Shown piece after piece: positions 9,093 through 17,322 of a stretch of 64,000 bases of DNA. The translations under genes and the position numbers were made by a program. Below the pieces are notes generated by a model. It was given only the letters and a program-made list of their open reading frames with translations, was not told where the DNA came from and did not search any database. Every line of letters starts with the position of its first letter. Positions within the stretch are counted from its first letter, which is position 1. Origin of the DNA: Microvirga calopogonii (GTDB lineage Bacteria; Pseudomonadota; Alphaproteobacteria; Rhizobiales; Beijerinckiaceae); the NCBI RefSeq assembly GCF_003347665.1, contig NZ_QDGA01000001.1, positions 372,655 through 436,654 on the forward strand. Direction: 5' to 3'.

Positions 9093-9947
9093 ATGGCGCT
9101 TCTTGAAATCGAGAACCTCGTCGTCGAATTTCAGACCTCGGCCGGCATGTTCCGGGCGGTGGATGGCGTGTCGCTCAGGGTCGACGAGCGCGAGGTCCTG
9201 GCGATCGTCGGCGAATCCGGCTCGGGCAAATCCGTCTCGATGCTCGCCGTGATGGGCCTCCTGCCGTGGACCGCGAAGGTGACGGCCGACAAGATGGCCT
9301 TCAACGGGCGCGACCTTCTCACCTTGTCCGATTCAGAGCGGCGCAAGATCGTCGGCAAGGATATCGCGATGATCTTCCAGGAGCCGATCGCAAGCCTCAA
9401 TCCGTGCTACACGATCGGCTTCCAGATCGAGGAAGTGCTGCGTTTCCATCTCGGTCTCGGGCGCCGGGAGCGGCGCGCGCGCGCCATCGAGCTTCTGACC
9501 TTGGTCGGCATTCCCAATCCCGACGAGCGCCTGAGTTCGTTCCCGCACCAGATGTCCGGTGGCCAGTGCCAGCGCGTGATGATCGCCATGGCCATCGCGT
9601 GCAATCCGAAGCTCCTGATCGCCGACGAGCCGACGACTGCGCTCGACGTCACGATTCAGAAGCAGATCCTGGATCTTCTCGTGAAGCTTCAGGCCGAGCA
9701 CGGGATGGGCATGATCATGATCACCCACAACATGGGCGTGGTCGCAGAGACCGCCGATCGGGTCGTGGTCCAATACAAGGGCCGCAAAATGGAAGAGGCG
9801 GATGTTCTGACGCTGTTCGAGAGCCCGCGCAGCAACTACACGAAGGCTCTCCTGGCCGCGTTGCCCGACAACGCGACGGGCGACCGACTGCCTACCATCG
9901 CCGATTATTTCAAGGACGGAAGCGAGATCGCCGGAGCGGCCGTATGA
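9093..9947 (+). CDS. dppD: Peptide ABC transporter ATP-binding protein DppD
   Basis: 284 aa. Walker A GESGSGKS, signature MSGGQ, Walker B LLIADEP and an H-loop ITHNMG identify an ABC ATPase of the peptide/nickel importer class. The C-terminus is shorter than in many DppD proteins (usually ~320-330 aa), so the oligopeptide C-terminal region is abbreviated. I chose the ATG at 9093, 2 bp after the dppC stop; an in-frame open stretch upstream lies inside dppC. It works as a heterodimer with DppF to power import. Confidence 0.9.
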   Translation: MALLEIENLVVEFQTSAGMFRAVDGVSLRVDEREVLAIVGESGSGKSVSMLAVMGLLPWTAKVTADKMAFNGRDLLTLSDSERRKIVGKDIAMIFQEPIASLNPCYTIGFQIEEVLRFHLGLGRRERRARAIELLTLVGIPNPDERLSSFPHQMSGGQCQRVMIAMAIACNPKLLIADEPTTALDVTIQKQILDLLVKLQAEHGMGMIMITHNMGVVAETADRVVVQYKGRKMEEADVLTLFESPRSNYTKALLAALPDNATGDRLPTIADYFKDGSEIAGAAV

Positions 9948-10774
9948 TGAGTGTTGTTCTCGAAGCCCGAAACATCGTCCGGGATTACCATGTTCCTGGA
10001 GGCCTGTTCTCCAAGGGCCGAACCGTTCATGCCGTCAAAGGCGTGAGCTTCACGGTCGAAAAGGGGAAAACCCTCGCCATCGTCGGCGAGAGCGGCTGCG
10101 GCAAGTCCACGCTCGCGCGCATCCTCACGCTGATCGACCCCGCGACATCCGGTGACCTTCTCATCCAGGGCAACAAGGTCGACATCGCCAAGGGAGACCT
10201 CACGAAAGATCTCCGGCGCGAAGTGCAGATCGTGTTCCAGAACCCCTATGGCTCGCTCAATCCCCGCCAAAAGATCGGCGACGTGCTTGGCGCGCCGCTG
10301 ATGATCCATGGCAACGTGCCGGCGGCCGAGCGCCGCGAGCGTGCCATGGCGATGCTGAAGAAGGTCGGCCTCGGCGAGGAGCATTACAACCGCTATCCCC
10401 ATATGTTCTCCGGCGGTCAGCGCCAGCGCATCGCGATTGCCCGCGCGCTGATGCTCAATCCGAGCCTGCTCGTTCTCGACGAGCCGGTTTCCGCACTCGA
10501 CCTTTCGGTCCAGGCGCAGGTGTTGAACCTGCTGGCCGATCTCCAGGACGAGTTCAACCTGACTTACGTCTTCATCAGCCATGACCTGTCGGTGGTGCGC
10601 TACATCGCCGACGACGTGATGGTGATGTATTTCGGCGAAGCCGTGGAATACGGAACCCGCGACGAAGTGTTCTCGAGCCCGAAGCACGACTATACCAAGA
10701 CGCTCTTCGCCGCGACGCCGCGCGCGGATCCCGCGAGCATCAAGGCTCGTCTGGCACGCAAGAACGCGGCCTAA
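9944..10774 (+). CDS. dppF: Peptide ABC transporter ATP-binding protein DppF
   Basis: 276 aa. Walker A GESGCGKS, Q-loop VFQNPYGSLNP (typical of DppF/OppF), signature FSGGQRQR, Walker B LLVLDEPVSALD and H-loop ISHDLS are all present. The ATG at 9944 overlaps the dppD stop; a second ATG follows directly. It is the last gene of the operon. A dispersed repeat begins at the base immediately after its TAA stop. Confidence 0.92.
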   Translation: MMSVVLEARNIVRDYHVPGGLFSKGRTVHAVKGVSFTVEKGKTLAIVGESGCGKSTLARILTLIDPATSGDLLIQGNKVDIAKGDLTKDLRREVQIVFQNPYGSLNPRQKIGDVLGAPLMIHGNVPAAERRERAMAMLKKVGLGEEHYNRYPHMFSGGQRQRIAIARALMLNPSLLVLDEPVSALDLSVQAQVLNLLADLQDEFNLTYVFISHDLSVVRYIADDVMVMYFGEAVEYGTRDEVFSSPKHDYTKTLFAATPRADPASIKARLARKNAA

Positions 10775-10819
10775 AGCATCGAACGCAAAAGTGGGAACCG
10801 GTTTTGCGTGGAGAGATGC
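10775..10819. repeat. Dispersed palindromic repeat, family A, copy 1
   Basis: The core GCATCGAACGCAAAAGTGGG-AACCGGTTTTGCGT is followed by a closing GATGC. The first 36 bp are identical to the copy at 52073-52108. Inner arms ACGCAAAA and TTTTGCGT, and outer GCATC and GATGC, make a hairpin. It starts directly after the dppF stop codon. Confidence 0.8.
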
Positions 10820-10833
10820 GACACAACAAAAAC

Positions 10834-10877
10834 TTAGCACATCGGACGTGAATTCGAATTCACGCCCGATGTGCTAA
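10834..10877. terminator. 44-bp near-perfect palindrome between convergent genes
   Basis: The two 22-base halves match at 21 positions when one is reverse-complemented (TTAGCACATCGG... centred on GAATTCGAATTC without a loop). It lies between the dpp operon and the convergent AI-2E gene, so a bidirectional terminator or a protein-binding palindrome is possible. There is no long T-run after it. Half of it (ATCGGGCGTGA..., AATTCACGCCCG) recurs at 36204-36251. Confidence 0.55.
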
Positions 10878-10883
10878 CAGCCA

Positions 10884-12908
10884 TCAGGCCGGCAACGGCA
10901 GTCGCTTGACTGCCGTTGCCTCTTCGACAGCCGGCGTGTTGGCCGGCTCCGGCAGATTTTCCTCGCCGGTCGCCGTTTTCAGGCACTGCACCACGGCATC
11001 CCTTAAGGATGAGACGTAGAAATTGGCGCCGAGCGTCGCACGCATCGTCTCGCTTTTCAGGACCGCATCCTCAGCCGGCCAGAGACCGACCAGGGCAGGC
11101 GCCTTCGCCTTCTGCTTGAGACGGCGCAGCAGATAGCGCAGGTGCGCCGGCGTGCCGCTGATCTCCAGGTAGCTGATGCACACCATCTGCACGCCGGTCA
11201 TGTCGAGATTGAAGATCTCCCGGCGCGACACGGCCGAATGCGGAATGACGCGGGTACCGAGGCCGTGCTTGTTCAGGAGTTGCGACAGCATCTCCGATGC
11301 GGCTTCATCGAGCGGCCCGCGGCCGGCGACACAGAGGATCGCGCCATCTGCGCGCCAGGCCTCGGGGATGTCGCTTTCTGGCGGCATCGGCTGCGCGATC
11401 GCCGGCTCCTTGTTGTCGGGCTTCTCGCTCGCGGGAGACGCAACCGGCTCGTCCTTGGTCTCGTGCGGATGCGGCTCCACGTCGTTATGGGCACTAAGAT
11501 CCTGCACCAGTGCTCGGATCACATCCTTGACCTGATCGAGCTGACGCTGGGTGAGAACGCCGCGCGTCGCATCGTTGGCCGCGAGCTGAAGACCTTTGAG
11601 TGCGACTTCGTCGTAATAGGATGTGAGCGAGCGTTCCTTGAGCAGGAGTTCCGCCGAATCCAGCGCCTCGTCCGGGTCCCCGGCCAGCATGCGCTGGTAG
11701 AGGTTCTCGGCCGGCGTCAATGCGGGCCTGTCGCCGAGAAGAACGTCGAGAAATTCGAGCCGCTCCACATGCCGGCCCAGCACCACGAGGCAAAGGGTCA
11801 AGGGGGTGGCGATGAGAAGGCCGACAGGGCCCCAGAGCCAGGTCCAAAAGATGGCCGAGATGACCACCGAGAAGGGCGAAAGGCCCGTGCTCTGTCCATA
11901 GACGATCGGCTCGATCACATGGCCCATGAGCGGCTCGCCGATCAGGAACAGCGCCATGGCCATGAGTGCCATGGACCAGCCGGGATCGACGGCAGCGGCC
12001 AACAGGATCGGCGGCAGGGCGGCGAGAAACGAGCCGATATAGGGCACGAAGCGCATCAGCGCGGCAAAGACGCCCCACAGCACGGGGCTGGGCACGCCGA
12101 TCAGCCACAGCCCGATGCCGGCGACGACGCCGAATGCGGCGTTCAGGGCAAGTTGGGTCAGGAAGTACCGGCTGAGCCGGCGCGCCGCATCGTCCATGGC
12201 GACCGTGGTGCGATGGAGATCGCTCGCCCCGAACAGGCGAATCATCCGGTCGCGCAGGTCTTCCCGCTGCATGAGGATGAAGACGAGCACCACGAACACG
12301 ATGCCCATGGTGGCAAGCGGCCCGAGCACCGGCAGCAGCACGTCCCGAGCCATCTGGAACGGGGTCGGCTCCGGTTCGTGGACTTCGACCGGCAATGGGC
12401 CAGGCGCCTCTGCCGGCGTCGATGCCGGGGCCGCCGATGCGGCAGGCCTCGCGGGCGCCTGGTCCGGCGGCGGCTCCGCGACGGCGCGGTCGAAGCGGCG
12501 GCCGAAATCCTTCAGGAGCGCCGGCAGCTTCCCGAGAGTTCCCTCACGAAGCGAGCCGACCTTCGTTTCGATGGTGGTCTGGTAGCGCGGCAGGTCGCTC
12601 GCCAGGCCTGCCAGCTGGAAGCCGATGACCGTTCCGAGAGAACCGATGATCCCGAGTGCAACCAGCACGGCAACGATGACGGACGGAACCCGCCCGAGAC
12701 GCCACCGGCGCAGCACCTCGACGAAGGGAGCCAGTACGAAAGCCAGCAGAATCGCCATCACGACGGGCAGGAAGACTTCCCGGCCCACATAGAGGCCTGC
12801 GAGCACCACGACCCCAACGGCCAAGGTCATAAGTCCGGAGAGCCCAGGAACGGCGGGCGGCTCGATCTCCGTTTCCGAAGGAGGCAAGGTGGGAGGGCCA
12901 GGACGCAT
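10884..12908 (-). CDS. AI-2E family transporter with long cytoplasmic C-terminal extension
   Basis: 674 aa, against ~350-380 for ordinary AI-2E/PerM proteins. Residues ~20-100 and ~185-380 hold about eight membrane helices of the AI-2E exporter family. They are split by a Pro/Ala-rich stretch (~145-182) in the usual soluble loop. After the last helix comes a ~290-residue hydrophilic tail: a helical part (~390-470), a linker, and a globular alpha/beta part (~535-660) containing ILCVAGRGPLDE and MVCISYLEI that resembles a Rossmann or B12-binding-like fold. The family exports small molecules or, in some members, sodium; the substrate here is unknown. It is divergent from the hydrolase gene at 13103. 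Confidence 0.8.
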   Translation of the reverse strand: MRPGPPTLPPSETEIEPPAVPGLSGLMTLAVGVVVLAGLYVGREVFLPVVMAILLAFVLAPFVEVLRRWRLGRVPSVIVAVLVALGIIGSLGTVIGFQLAGLASDLPRYQTTIETKVGSLREGTLGKLPALLKDFGRRFDRAVAEPPPDQAPARPAASAAPASTPAEAPGPLPVEVHEPEPTPFQMARDVLLPVLGPLATMGIVFVVLVFILMQREDLRDRMIRLFGASDLHRTTVAMDDAARRLSRYFLTQLALNAAFGVVAGIGLWLIGVPSPVLWGVFAALMRFVPYIGSFLAALPPILLAAAVDPGWSMALMAMALFLIGEPLMGHVIEPIVYGQSTGLSPFSVVISAIFWTWLWGPVGLLIATPLTLCLVVLGRHVERLEFLDVLLGDRPALTPAENLYQRMLAGDPDEALDSAELLLKERSLTSYYDEVALKGLQLAANDATRGVLTQRQLDQVKDVIRALVQDLSAHNDVEPHPHETKDEPVASPASEKPDNKEPAIAQPMPPESDIPEAWRADGAILCVAGRGPLDEAASEMLSQLLNKHGLGTRVIPHSAVSRREIFNLDMTGVQMVCISYLEISGTPAHLRYLLRRLKQKAKAPALVGLWPAEDAVLKSETMRATLGANFYVSSLRDAVVQCLKTATGEENLPEPANTPAVEEATAVKRLPLPA

Positions 12909-13102
12909 TTAAGGGATCTCTGCTGGGCCGGGAGACTCTCTCGCCGACCTGCGAACAACGCCCTCGGCGGCCAAACGATCCTTGAGCGTGGCAATATGGT
13001 CGGCCAGCCTGAGAGGAGCTGGGACCTTTTGCCATCTATATGCCCGGGAAGCGCATCCCATCTCATGAGAATCCCGAGCCCTACCCTCAAGTCCCAACCT
13101 TC

Positions 13103-13894
13103 ATGCCGCTCACCAGACGCAATCTCCTGATCGGGGCAGTCTTGGCTGCCTCTTCGACAGCTCACGCCCAACAGGACAAGCCGAACGCAATGCCCGTCAC
13201 GACCCAGCGAAACAGCTTTAACAGCGGCGGCAAGGCCATTGCCGTCGAGACCTTCCAGGCCGCAGGCTCCTCGCCCCGCCCTGCGGTGCTGATGCTGCAC
13301 GGGGCCGATGGCCTGAGCTACAACACGCAATATCGCGAGGGCGCTCGCAATGTGGCGGCGGCGGGCTACCAGGTTCACCTCGTCCACTACCTCGACCGGA
13401 CCGGCGAGAAGCGGGCTTCCTTCGGCACTCTATTCCAGAACTTCATGCCCTGGATGGACACGGTCCGGGATGCCCTCGCCTTCGCGTCGAGCCAACCTTA
13501 TGCCGACCCGCATCGCATCGGCATCGTCGGCATCTCTCTCGGGGCGGCCCTCGGCCTTGCCGTGGCGAGCACGGATCCCCGCGTAAAGGCGCTGGTGAAC
13601 TATTTCGGACCGCTGCCGCAGGGGGCGATCGCCACCACGTCCACGCTGCCGCCGACCTTGGTCCTGCACGGCGCGGCCGATCCCATTGTGCCGGTGGCGA
13701 ACGCCTATGCGGTCGAGGCCCTGCTGCGCCAACAGAACGTGCCGCATGAGATCAAGGTTTATCCCGGTCAAGGCCATGGCTTCAGGGGCAAGGCGGAGGA
13801 CGATGCGTCCGCCCGGTCCCTGGCCTTCCTGCAGCGATATCTGGCCGGCGCGGATGCCTCCCCAGGTTCGCGGGCCCTTCCCGTAGGCGGTTGA
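13103..13894 (+). CDS. Exported dienelactone-hydrolase-family alpha/beta hydrolase
   Basis: 263 aa. I chose the ATG at 13103 because it begins a Tat-like signal (TRRNLLIG, then a hydrophobic run and an AHA cleavage motif near residue 22). An upstream ATG at 13040 would add 21 residues that do not look like an export signal. The catalytic triad is visible: S145 in GISLGA, D193 in GAADPIVP and H225 in GQGHGF. LHGADG supplies the oxyanion region. It probably hydrolyses an ester or lactone in the periplasm; the substrate is not known. No clear Shine-Dalgarno sequence is seen. Confidence 0.8.
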   Translation: MPLTRRNLLIGAVLAASSTAHAQQDKPNAMPVTTQRNSFNSGGKAIAVETFQAAGSSPRPAVLMLHGADGLSYNTQYREGARNVAAAGYQVHLVHYLDRTGEKRASFGTLFQNFMPWMDTVRDALAFASSQPYADPHRIGIVGISLGAALGLAVASTDPRVKALVNYFGPLPQGAIATTSTLPPTLVLHGAADPIVPVANAYAVEALLRQQNVPHEIKVYPGQGHGFRGKAEDDASARSLAFLQRYLAGADASPGSRALPVGG

Positions 13895-13939
13895 GACGAC
13901 TAGAACTTGCAGCTCGACGATCATCAGGCAGGAGCGACC

Positions 13940-16018
13940 ATGACGGCTTCAGACACGGCTCTCGCAGGCAATCCCCTTCTCGCGCAGTGGACCACCCCGT
14001 TCGGGATCCCGCCCTTCGAGAGCATCATGCCGGAGCATTACAAGCCTGCCTTCGATGCGGCGCTCGCCGAGCAGCAGGCGCAGATCGCGGCCATCGCCGA
14101 CAGCGCCGAGGAGCCCAGCTTCGCCAACACCCTCGAAGCGCTGGAAAAGAGCGGACAGGCCCTGAAGAAGGTCGGCGGCGTGTTCTTCAATCTGGCCGGT
14201 TCGCATACCAACGATGCGATCCAGGGGGTGGAACGCGAAATGGCGCCGGTCCTCGCCAAGCACCGCAACAGCATCTTCATGAACGAAGCGCTCTACAAGC
14301 GCGTAGCGGCTCTCTACGACAAGCGCGCCAGCCTCGGCCTCACACCCGAGCAGGCCCGCGTTCTCGACCGCTACCACACCATTTTCGTGCGCGCCGGCGC
14401 GAAGCTCGGACCGGACGAGAAGAAGCGTCTCGCCGCCATTACCGAGCGGCTGGCAAGCCTCGGCACCCAATTCTCGCAGAACGTGCTGGCGGACGAGAAG
14501 TCCTATCAGCTCGTTCTCGACGGCGAGGCGGATCTCGAAGGCCTTCCCTCTTTCCTGCGCGAAGCGGCCGCACAGGCCGCCGAGGAGCGCGGGCTGCCGG
14601 GCAAGCATGTGATCACCCTTTCACGTTCCAGCATCGAGCCCTTCCTGCAATTCTCCAAGCGTCGCGATCTGCGCGAGCAGGCCTTCAAGGCCTGGGCAGC
14701 GCGTGGAGACAACGGCAATGCGACCGACAACAAGGCCATCATCGCCGAGACGGCGGCTTTGCGTGCGGAGCGCGCGAAGCTTCTCGGCTACGAGACGTTC
14801 GCCGATTTCAAGCTCGCCGACACCATGGCCAAGACGCCCGACAACGTGCAGAAGCTCCTGACCGACGTCTGGACGCCGGCCATTGCCCGAGCCAAGGGAG
14901 AACGGGACGACCTGCAGGCGCAGGCTCAGTCCATCGGCGACAACATCGCGATCGAGCCGTGGGACTGGCGCTACTATGCCGATCAGGTCCGCATGGCGCG
15001 GCACAACCTCGATGAAGCAACCATCAAGCCGTACTTTCAGCTCGACCGGATCATCGAGGCCTCGTTCGAGACGGCCAACCGGCTCTTCGGCCTCAGCTTC
15101 AAGGAGCTGAAGGACTTCCCCCGCTATCACCCCGACATCCGCGCCTGGGAGGTGGTGGATGCGGACGGCAATCCTGTCGGCACCTTCATCGGCGATTACT
15201 TCGCACGTCCGTCCAAGCGAAGCGGCGCATGGATGAGTGCCTTCCGGTCGCAGGAGAAACTCACCGGCGACGTTCGGCCGATCATCGTCAACGTGATGAA
15301 CTTCGCCAGGGGCGCCGCGGGCGAACCGTCGCTCCTGAGCTTCGACGATGCGCGGACCCTGTTCCACGAGTTCGGCCACGGCCTGCACGGCCTGCTCTCG
15401 AACGTGACCTATCCGCTGCTCGCAGGCACGGCCGTGTCGACGGACTTCGTGGAGCTTCCCTCGCAGCTCTATGAGCACTGGCTGTCGCAGCCTGACATTC
15501 TGCGCCGTTACGCGACCCACTACCGGACCGGCGAACCGATTCCGGAAGAGCTTCTTGCCCGCCTGATGGCTGCGCGCAACTTCAATCAGGGCTTCGCGAC
15601 GGTCGAATACCTGTCATCCGCTTTCGTCGATCTGGAACTCCATCGCCGCAAGGATCTCAAGAACCTCGACGTATCGGCCTTCGAGGCGCAAACGCTTGAG
15701 AAGATCGGCATGCCGCGCGAGATCATCATGCGCCACCGCACGCCGCACTTCACGCATGTCTTCTCAGGCGACGGCTATTCATCGGGCTATTACAGCTATC
15801 TCTGGTCGGAGGTGCTGGACGCGGACGCGTTCACGGCCTTCGAGGAAACGGGCGATGCCTTCGACAAGGACATGGCAGACAGGCTGAAGCGCTTCATCTA
15901 TTCCGCCGGCAACCTTCGCGATCCGGCCGAAGCCTATACGGCCTTCCGTGGACGCCTGCCCACGGCCGACGCGCTTCTCGCCAAGCGCGGCTTGGCGACG
16001 ATCGTCGAAGACGCGTGA
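13940..16018 (+). CDS. M3 family metallopeptidase (oligopeptidase A / dipeptidyl carboxypeptidase type)
   Basis: 692 aa, the usual length for Dcp/PrlC-type enzymes. The zinc motif HEFGH is at residues 476-480, with the third ligand expected in the FVELPSQ region downstream. No signal peptide, so it should act in the cytoplasm on short peptides, which fits the peptide importer 3 kb upstream. The ATG at 13940 has AGGAG six bases upstream; a TTG at 13907 is less likely. The C-terminus retains the substrate-binding GYSSGYYSY motif of the family. Dcp and OpdA cannot be separated with confidence here. Confidence 0.92.
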   Translation: MTASDTALAGNPLLAQWTTPFGIPPFESIMPEHYKPAFDAALAEQQAQIAAIADSAEEPSFANTLEALEKSGQALKKVGGVFFNLAGSHTNDAIQGVEREMAPVLAKHRNSIFMNEALYKRVAALYDKRASLGLTPEQARVLDRYHTIFVRAGAKLGPDEKKRLAAITERLASLGTQFSQNVLADEKSYQLVLDGEADLEGLPSFLREAAAQAAEERGLPGKHVITLSRSSIEPFLQFSKRRDLREQAFKAWAARGDNGNATDNKAIIAETAALRAERAKLLGYETFADFKLADTMAKTPDNVQKLLTDVWTPAIARAKGERDDLQAQAQSIGDNIAIEPWDWRYYADQVRMARHNLDEATIKPYFQLDRIIEASFETANRLFGLSFKELKDFPRYHPDIRAWEVVDADGNPVGTFIGDYFARPSKRSGAWMSAFRSQEKLTGDVRPIIVNVMNFARGAAGEPSLLSFDDARTLFHEFGHGLHGLLSNVTYPLLAGTAVSTDFVELPSQLYEHWLSQPDILRRYATHYRTGEPIPEELLARLMAARNFNQGFATVEYLSSAFVDLELHRRKDLKNLDVSAFEAQTLEKIGMPREIIMRHRTPHFTHVFSGDGYSSGYYSYLWSEVLDADAFTAFEETGDAFDKDMADRLKRFIYSAGNLRDPAEAYTAFRGRLPTADALLAKRGLATIVEDA

Positions 16019-16032
16019 GAAAAGCAGACGAT

Positions 16033-16050
16033 GGGCCGCGAAAGCGGCCC
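16033..16050. terminator. Hairpin terminator shared by convergent genes
   Basis: Perfect 7-bp stem GGGCCGC/GCGGCCC with a GAAA loop, 14 bp after the peptidase stop. On the minus strand it directly follows the stop of the small ORF at 16052 and is then followed by a TTTT run, so it may act in both directions. Confidence 0.55.
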
Positions 16051-16051
16051 G

Positions 16052-16228
16052 TCACGCAGTGCCGGTCGCAAGCTCCCTCGACCGCTTGAGCGCGTAGAAG
16101 CGAATCTTGACGATTCGCGATGTTTCCTTGGGAGGTGTCTGGGGCACGGGCATGGGACGCAATACGCTCTTCAGGAAAGCCGCTCCCTTCGGATCGATCT
16201 CCAGGGCTTTCGCATCGAGCACCGGCAT
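16052..16228 (-). CDS. Hypothetical small protein (58 aa)
   Basis: Starts with MPVLDAKALEIDPKG, followed by a Pro-rich middle (RPMPVPQTPPKE) and a basic C-terminus. An AAGGGA ribosome-binding site lies about nine bases before the ATG at 16228, and a terminator-like hairpin directly follows the stop, which supports a real gene. No family recognised and no membrane segment. It lies downstream of the epimerase gene, in the same direction. It could be a chance reading frame in GC-rich DNA, so confidence is modest. Confidence 0.45.
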   Translation of the reverse strand: MPVLDAKALEIDPKGAAFLKSVLRPMPVPQTPPKETSRIVKIRFYALKRSRELATGTA

Positions 16229-16314
16229 GGGGACTGTCCCTTCTTGGTTCGTGTCTGACCGGGAACGCAACGCCTACAAAGAAGAACAACCCCACTACGG
16301 CAAAGTTCCCTCCG

Positions 16315-17316
16315 TCAGCGAGAGAACCGGAGTTCGCTGATCTGCCGGGAAACCTGTCCGGGCGGCAGGATAGACGATGGAAAATGGGCATTATTGGGGC
16401 TGTCTGGAAAACGCTGCGGTTCCAGGCAGAGTCCGGCATGCCGCCCATACTGGACGCCACCTAAACCTCTGACAGGGAGATCGATCAGATGCCCGTCGTA
16501 GAACTGGACTCCGGGCTCCGTGGTCCACAGCTCCATGGCGAGGCCGTTCCGGCGTGACGCCAGTGTTGCCGCGTGGCGAAGATCGCCATAGGGGCCGCGC
16601 AGGACATAGTTGATGTCGTAGAGCGTATGCGCCGTACCATGGATCGGTCGTGACGTCGTGAAGTCGTAATCGGTACCCGCCACTGCCGTGATCTCGCCTG
16701 TGGGAATGAGATCGGGCCGGGTCGGCGTGATGTAATCGCCTGCGATCGTCAGCTCGTGCGAGGAAATGTCGGGGCTGCCGTCGAGGTTGAAATAACCGTG
16801 GGTGGTGAGGTTGACCGGCGTCGGCTTGTCGCTCGTCGCCTCAAGCTCGATCCGCAGGCGTGACGACGGCAGGAGCGTGTAGGTGCAGGTCGCCAGGAGA
16901 CGGCCCGGATAGCCCATGTCGCCGTCTTCCGACACGAGGCTCAAGGTCACGCTGAAGGGCGTCTGGTCGACGATGCTCCAAACTCGCGATCCGAAGCCCT
17001 TGGTGCCGCCGTGGAGCTGGTTCTCGCCCTCGTTGGCATCGAGCTGGTAGGTCCTGCCATTCAGGTTGAAACGCGCCCTGCCAATTCGGTTGCCATAGCG
17101 TCCGACGATGGCGCCGAAATACGGGGAATGGGCGACGTAGTCCTCGATGGAGTTCAGCCCCAGCACGACCCGCTGGGAACCGCCCGCGACCTGCACGCTC
17201 AGGTCCCGCACCACGGCCCCCCAGGTGAGAACCTTCGCCTCCATGCCGTCGGGTCCTTGCAGCGAGACCTGCAGCACGTCCTGCCCGTCGAGGGAGCCGA
17301 AACGCTCGATGGTCAT
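16315..17316 (-). CDS. galM: Aldose 1-epimerase (mutarotase)
   Basis: 333 aa, normal GalM length. Conserved residues are N76-R77 in GRYGNRIG, H102 in QLHGG, catalytic base region H173 in THGYFNLDG, and E299 in LCLEPQ near the C-terminus. It interconverts alpha and beta anomers of hexoses or pentoses in the cytoplasm. The start is 6 bp after the lactonase stop, so the two are co-transcribed; together they suit oxidative sugar catabolism in which a sugar is oxidised to a lactone and the lactone opened. Confidence 0.92.
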   Translation of the reverse strand: MTIERFGSLDGQDVLQVSLQGPDGMEAKVLTWGAVVRDLSVQVAGGSQRVVLGLNSIEDYVAHSPYFGAIVGRYGNRIGRARFNLNGRTYQLDANEGENQLHGGTKGFGSRVWSIVDQTPFSVTLSLVSEDGDMGYPGRLLATCTYTLLPSSRLRIELEATSDKPTPVNLTTHGYFNLDGSPDISSHELTIAGDYITPTRPDLIPTGEITAVAGTDYDFTTSRPIHGTAHTLYDINYVLRGPYGDLRHAATLASRRNGLAMELWTTEPGVQFYDGHLIDLPVRGLGGVQYGRHAGLCLEPQRFPDSPNNAHFPSSILPPGQVSRQISELRFSR

Positions 17317-17322
17317 GTTTCC

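Noticed and set aside
11142..13130. A 662-codon plus-strand open frame
   Set aside because: It lies antisense to the AI-2E transporter gene, is rich in His, Arg and Asp without domains, and is the usual GC-rich third-position shadow.
16120..16464. Plus-strand frame of 114 codons in the gap after the peptidase
   Set aside because: It overlaps both the small minus-strand ORF and the end of galM and has no ribosome-binding site or family features.
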